From assembly GCF_000153465.1 (NCBI RefSeq), contig NZ_CH672387.1, forward strand, positions 2,891,903 through 2,955,902: DNA of 64,000 nt, in the 5' to 3' direction. The DNA is from Aurantimonas manganoxydans SI85-9A1. GTDB lineage: Bacteria; Pseudomonadota; Alphaproteobacteria; Rhizobiales; Rhizobiaceae. Shown here piece after piece: positions 60,930-64,000 of the stretch; within the stretch, counting starts at the first letter, position 1; each line of letters begins with the position of its first letter. A program made the position numbers and the translations under genes. Below the pieces are notes generated by a model, which was not told the DNA's origin, did not search any database, and saw only the letters and a program-made list of their open reading frames with translations.

Positions 60930-62591
60930 TCAACCTGTGGCTTCGGCGGCATACCGGCCGGCCCGGCGTCCGGAGAACAGGCAGCCGCCAAGAAAGCCGC
61001 CTTCCACCGCATTTTATCCGTGAACGCCGCCGCCGCCGAAGCCGGCGATCTCACCGGCGGCATACAATCCGGGGATGGGTCGTTCATCCGCCGCGAGCAC
61101 CCGGCCGTCGAGATCGGTATGAAGACCGCCGAGCGTCTTGCGCGTCAGGACGTTCAGGCGGACTGCAATCAGCGGCCCATGGGCGGAATCGAGAATTGCA
61201 TGCGGCTTGGCGGTCCGGATCAGCCGGTCGCCGAGATACCGGCGGGCGCCGCGCAGCGCGATGATCTGCGCGTCCTTGGAGAAGGGGTTGGCGATCTCGC
61301 GATCGCGCGCGACGATCTGCGCTTCCAGATGCGCCCGGTCGAGCCTGGGCTCGCCGGCGATCGCATTCATGCCGTCGACCAGTTCGCCCAATGTGTCGGC
61401 AACGACGAAATCCTCGCCATGCCGCTTGAACGCCTCGACCGGTGGCGGTGCGTTGCGTCCGCGCCGGTTGCGCAGCACCGCGCGCCAGTCCTTGCCGGTC
61501 ATGTCCGGGTTCTGCTCGGACCCGGACAGCGCGAATTCCTTCTTGATGATCGACTGGGTCAGCACGAACCAGGAATGCCCATGGCCGGTCGACAGGATGC
61601 GCTTGAGGGTCGCCAGCGTGTCGAAGCCCGGCAGCGCCGGCGGCTCCATGCGGTCGCCGAGCGCATCGAACCACAGGGACGACGGGCCGGGCAGGATGCG
61701 GATGCCGTGCATCGGCCAGATCGGGTCGTGGTTGGTGACACCCTCGGTATAGTGCCACATGCGGTCGCGGTTGATGACGCGGCCGCCGGCCGCCTCGGCG
61801 ATCTCCAGCATGCGACCGTCGACATGGGCCGGAACGCCCGAGATCAACTTCTGCGGCGCCGGTCCGATCCGGGCGGTCGGCCAGTTGCGCCGCACCATCT
61901 CGTGATTGCCGCCGACCCCGCCCGCCGTCAGGAGGATCGCACCGGCCTCGATCTCGAAATCGCCGATCACCGCGCGCGACGAGGTTTCTCCGCGTGCTGT
62001 CGTGGCCGGGGCGAGAATCTCGCCCGCCACGCCCGTGGCGGTGCCGTCGACGATCCGCAATTCGCTGACCCGGTGGCGGCCTTTCAGGATGATGCGCCCG
62101 GCCGCCATGTGCGCGCGCACGCGCCGCTCGAAGGGCGCGAGCACGCCGGGACCGGTGCCCCAGGTGATGTGAAAGCGCGGCACGGAATTGCCATGGCCGG
62201 TGGCCAGGCTGCCGCCGCGCTCGGCCCAGCCGACGACCGGAAACCAGCGCAGGCCCATCGCATGGAGCCAGGGCCGCATCTCGCCGGCGGCGAACTCCAC
62301 ATAGGCCTCGGCCACAATGCGCGGCCAGTGATCCTCCTCGCGGTCGAAGCCGGCCGATCCCAGCCAGTCCTGCAGCGCCAGTTCGCGGCTGTCGCGAATG
62401 CCGAGGCGGCGCTGTTCGGGGGTGTCGACCATGAACAGGCCACCGAGCGACCAGAAGGCCTGCCCGCCGAGATGCTCGGCGCTCTCCTGATCGACGATGA
62501 CGACACGGCGTCCGGCGTCGGCCAGTTCGCTCGCAGCCACCAGTCCGGCCAGACCGGCGCCCACGACGACCGCATCGCTGCGTTCGCTCAA
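60930..62591 (-). pseudogene. FAD-dependent dehydrogenase (fumarate reductase/KstD-like) interrupted by an in-frame TAA
   Basis: The frame from ATG 62591 encodes 525 residues to a TAA at 61016-61014. N-terminal dinucleotide motif AVVVGAGLAGLVAASELADA, and C-terminal PIPGLYAAGEIAGFGGGGVHG. In the same frame after the TAA the sequence continues NAVEGGFLGGCLFSGR and ends 27 codons later at a TGA (60932-60930). In this family GGGVHGYNALEGTFLGG is continuous, so TAA replaces a Tyr codon. It may be a recent nonsense mutation, a base-call error, or a truncated but working enzyme. Its substrate and link to preA, 79 bp upstream, are unknown. Confidence 0.82.
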
Positions 62592-62670
62592 ATCGATCCC
62601 CTCCCCCGGATGCTTCTCCCGATGCCGCCCTCCGCCAGCCCGGACATGCCTACCGGCGTTCTGCGCGCCG

Positions 62671-64000
62671 CTACTCGGCGGCGTCGGGCAGCACCACCGG
62701 CTCGGCGGCGTGCTGCCGGCGCTCCTTTGCCATCGGATTGTTCGGATGGCTGGTCCAGTTGCCGTATGTGTCGGGGATCGGCCGCTTGGTGCGCGGATCG
62801 AAGCCGGTGATCCGCTCCATGGTGATGCAGTCCTCGACCGGGCAGACGTCGACGCACAGATTGCAGCCGACGCATTCCTCGTCGATCACCTCGAACTTGC
62901 GGATGCCGTCGAGCATGCTGGTGATCGCCTGATGCGAGGTGTCCTCGCAGGCGATGTGGCAACGCCCGCAGGAGATGCACTTGTCCTGATCGATCCGCGC
63001 CTTGGTGACGTAGTTGAGGTTTAGATACTGCCAGTCGGTCACGTTGGGGGCGGCGCGGCCGCGAAAATCCTCGATCGAGGCATAGCCCTTCTCGTCCATC
63101 CAGTCGGACAGGCCGGAGCTCATCTCCTTCACCACCTTGAAGCCGTAGGTCATCGCCGCGGTGCAGACCTGCACGGTGCCGCAGCCGAGCGCGATGAACT
63201 CCGCCGCGTCGCGCCAGGTGGTGATGCCGCCGATACCCGACATGGGCATTCCGATCGTCTCGGGATCGCGGGCGATCTCCGCCACCATGTTGAGAGCGAT
63301 CGGCTTGACCGCCGGACCGCAATAGCCGCCATGGCTGCCCTTGCCGTCGATGGTCGGGGTCGGGGCGAAATTGTCGAGATCGATGGAGACGATCGACGAG
63401 ATGGTGTTGATCAGCGACACGGCGTCGGCGCCGCCCCTCCTGGCCGCCCGGGCCGGGAAGCGGATGTCGGTGATGTTCGGGGTCAGCTTGACGATGACCG
63501 GCAGCTTCGAGTGCTGCTTGCACCAGCGCGCGACCATCTCGATATATTCGGGCACCTGGCCGACCGCCGCGCCCATGCCGCGCTCGCTCATGCCGTGCGG
63601 GCAGCCGAAGTTCAGTTCCACCCCGTCGGCGCCGGTCTCCTCGACCAGAGCCAGGATCTTCTGCCAGGGCGCCTCCTCGCAGGGCACCATCAGCGACACG
63701 ATCATCGCCCGGTCGGGCCAGTTGCGCTTGACCCGCGCAATCTCCTCGAGATTGGTATCGAGCGCCCGGTCGGTGATCAGCTCGATGTTGTTGAGGCCCA
63801 GCAGCCGCCGGTCGGGGCCATAGATCGCGCCGTAGCGCGGGCCGTTGACATTGACCACCGGTGGGTCTTCGCCGAGGGTCTTCCAGACGACGCCGCCCCA
63901 GCCCTGCTCGAAGGCGCGCTGGACGTTGTATTCCTTGTCGGTCGGCGGCGCCGAGGCGAGCCAGAACGGGTTCGGCGAGGAGATGCCGAGGAAGTTCGTT
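62671..64000 (-). CDS. preA: NAD-dependent dihydropyrimidine dehydrogenase subunit PreA (N-terminus cut by window edge)
   Basis: The frame is open to the right edge; only about six residues of a normal PreA are missing, as it begins NFLGISSPNPFWLASAPPTD. FMN/pyrimidine barrel: VWKTLGEDPPVVNVNGPRYG, ELNFGCPHGMSERGMG, MSGIGGITTWRDAAEFIALG. C-terminal 4Fe-4S clusters: CISCGRCHIAC and CVGCNLCVDVCPVEDC. With PreT it reduces uracil and thymine, the first step of the pathway completed by the genes at 52777-57463. PreT is presumably just beyond the right edge. Confidence 0.95.
   Translation of the reverse strand, partial: TNFLGISSPNPFWLASAPPTDKEYNVQRAFEQGWGGVVWKTLGEDPPVVNVNGPRYGAIYGPDRRLLGLNNIELITDRALDTNLEEIARVKRNWPDRAMIVSLMVPCEEAPWQKILALVEETGADGVELNFGCPHGMSERGMGAAVGQVPEYIEMVARWCKQHSKLPVIVKLTPNITDIRFPARAARRGGADAVSLINTISSIVSIDLDNFAPTPTIDGKGSHGGYCGPAVKPIALNMVAEIARDPETIGMPMSGIGGITTWRDAAEFIALGCGTVQVCTAAMTYGFKVVKEMSSGLSDWMDEKGYASIEDFRGRAAPNVTDWQYLNLNYVTKARIDQDKCISCGRCHIACEDTSHQAITSMLDGIRKFEVIDEECVGCNLCVDVCPVEDCITMERITGFDPRTKRPIPDTYGNWTSHPNNPMAKERRQHAAEPVVLPDAAE

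Overview
The window is high-GC DNA from an alphaproteobacterium, most likely of the order Hyphomicrobiales (rhizobial relatives). The evidence is the rhizobial-type flagellar set (Rem/FtcR regulator, MotC, a MotE-like chaperone, a divergent FliM, many tandem flagellins), a Sinorhizobium-like che operon (MCP-cheS-cheY1-cheA-cheW-cheR-cheB-cheY2-cheD-cheT) and CtrA-like TTAA-N7-TTAA boxes. Genus cannot be fixed from the sequence alone. No rRNA, tRNA, CRISPR array, integrase or insertion sequence was seen.

Layout. (1) 1-9567, minus strand: flgK (cut by the left edge), flgE, rem/ftcR, then the overlapping unit fliF - fliH-like - motB - motC - fliK. (2) 9741-18870, minus: a complete chemotaxis operon starting with a CHASE3-type receptor that ends in a CheR/CheB-tethering pentapeptide. 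It includes two accessory small proteins resembling CheS and CheT of S. meliloti. (3) 19262-28933, minus: eight tandem flagellin genes. Seven have near-identical leaders and terminators. The leaders carry a hairpin whose stem sequence changes by compensatory substitution and a second helix that can mask the ribosome binding site. (4) 29094-40927, minus: export, rod, ring, switch and stator genes (fliP, fliL, flgH, motE-like, flgI, flgA, flgG, fliE, flgC, flgB, an unknown gene, flhB, fliG, fliN, a DUF6468-like gene, fliM, motA). flgF-fliI (41275-43370) run divergently on the plus strand.

(5) 43461-48738, plus: an efflux operon with a MarR/GbsR-like regulator preceded by two inverted repeats, an RND adaptor with an unusual C-terminal peptidoglycan-binding domain, and an RND permease lacking two canonical proton-relay residues. 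(6) 48851-57463, minus: pyrimidine salvage/degradation. It has an NMT1/THI5-type ABC transporter (two permeases), dihydropyrimidinase, N-carbamoyl-beta-alanine amidohydrolase and beta-alanine:pyruvate aminotransferase. A MazE/MazF-type toxin-antitoxin pair is embedded in the operon, and its toxin stop overlaps the dihydropyrimidinase start. A divergent RutR-like TetR regulator (57641-58303) shares an intergenic region carrying a near-perfect RutR palindrome. (7) 58344-60788, minus: a membrane GGDEF-EAL protein with a degenerate GGNEF site. (8) 60930-64000, minus: an FAD-dependent dehydrogenase interrupted by an in-frame TAA near its C-terminus, and preA (dihydropyrimidine dehydrogenase), which runs off the right edge and completes the reductive pyrimidine pathway.

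Logic: regions 1-4 build, power, steer and regulate flagella, with CtrA-like boxes upstream of flgE, rem, fliF, the receptor/che operon and the outlying flagellin. Regions 6 and 8 encode uptake and reductive catabolism of uracil/thymine-type pyrimidines (PreA, PydB, PydC, transaminase) under a RutR-like regulator.
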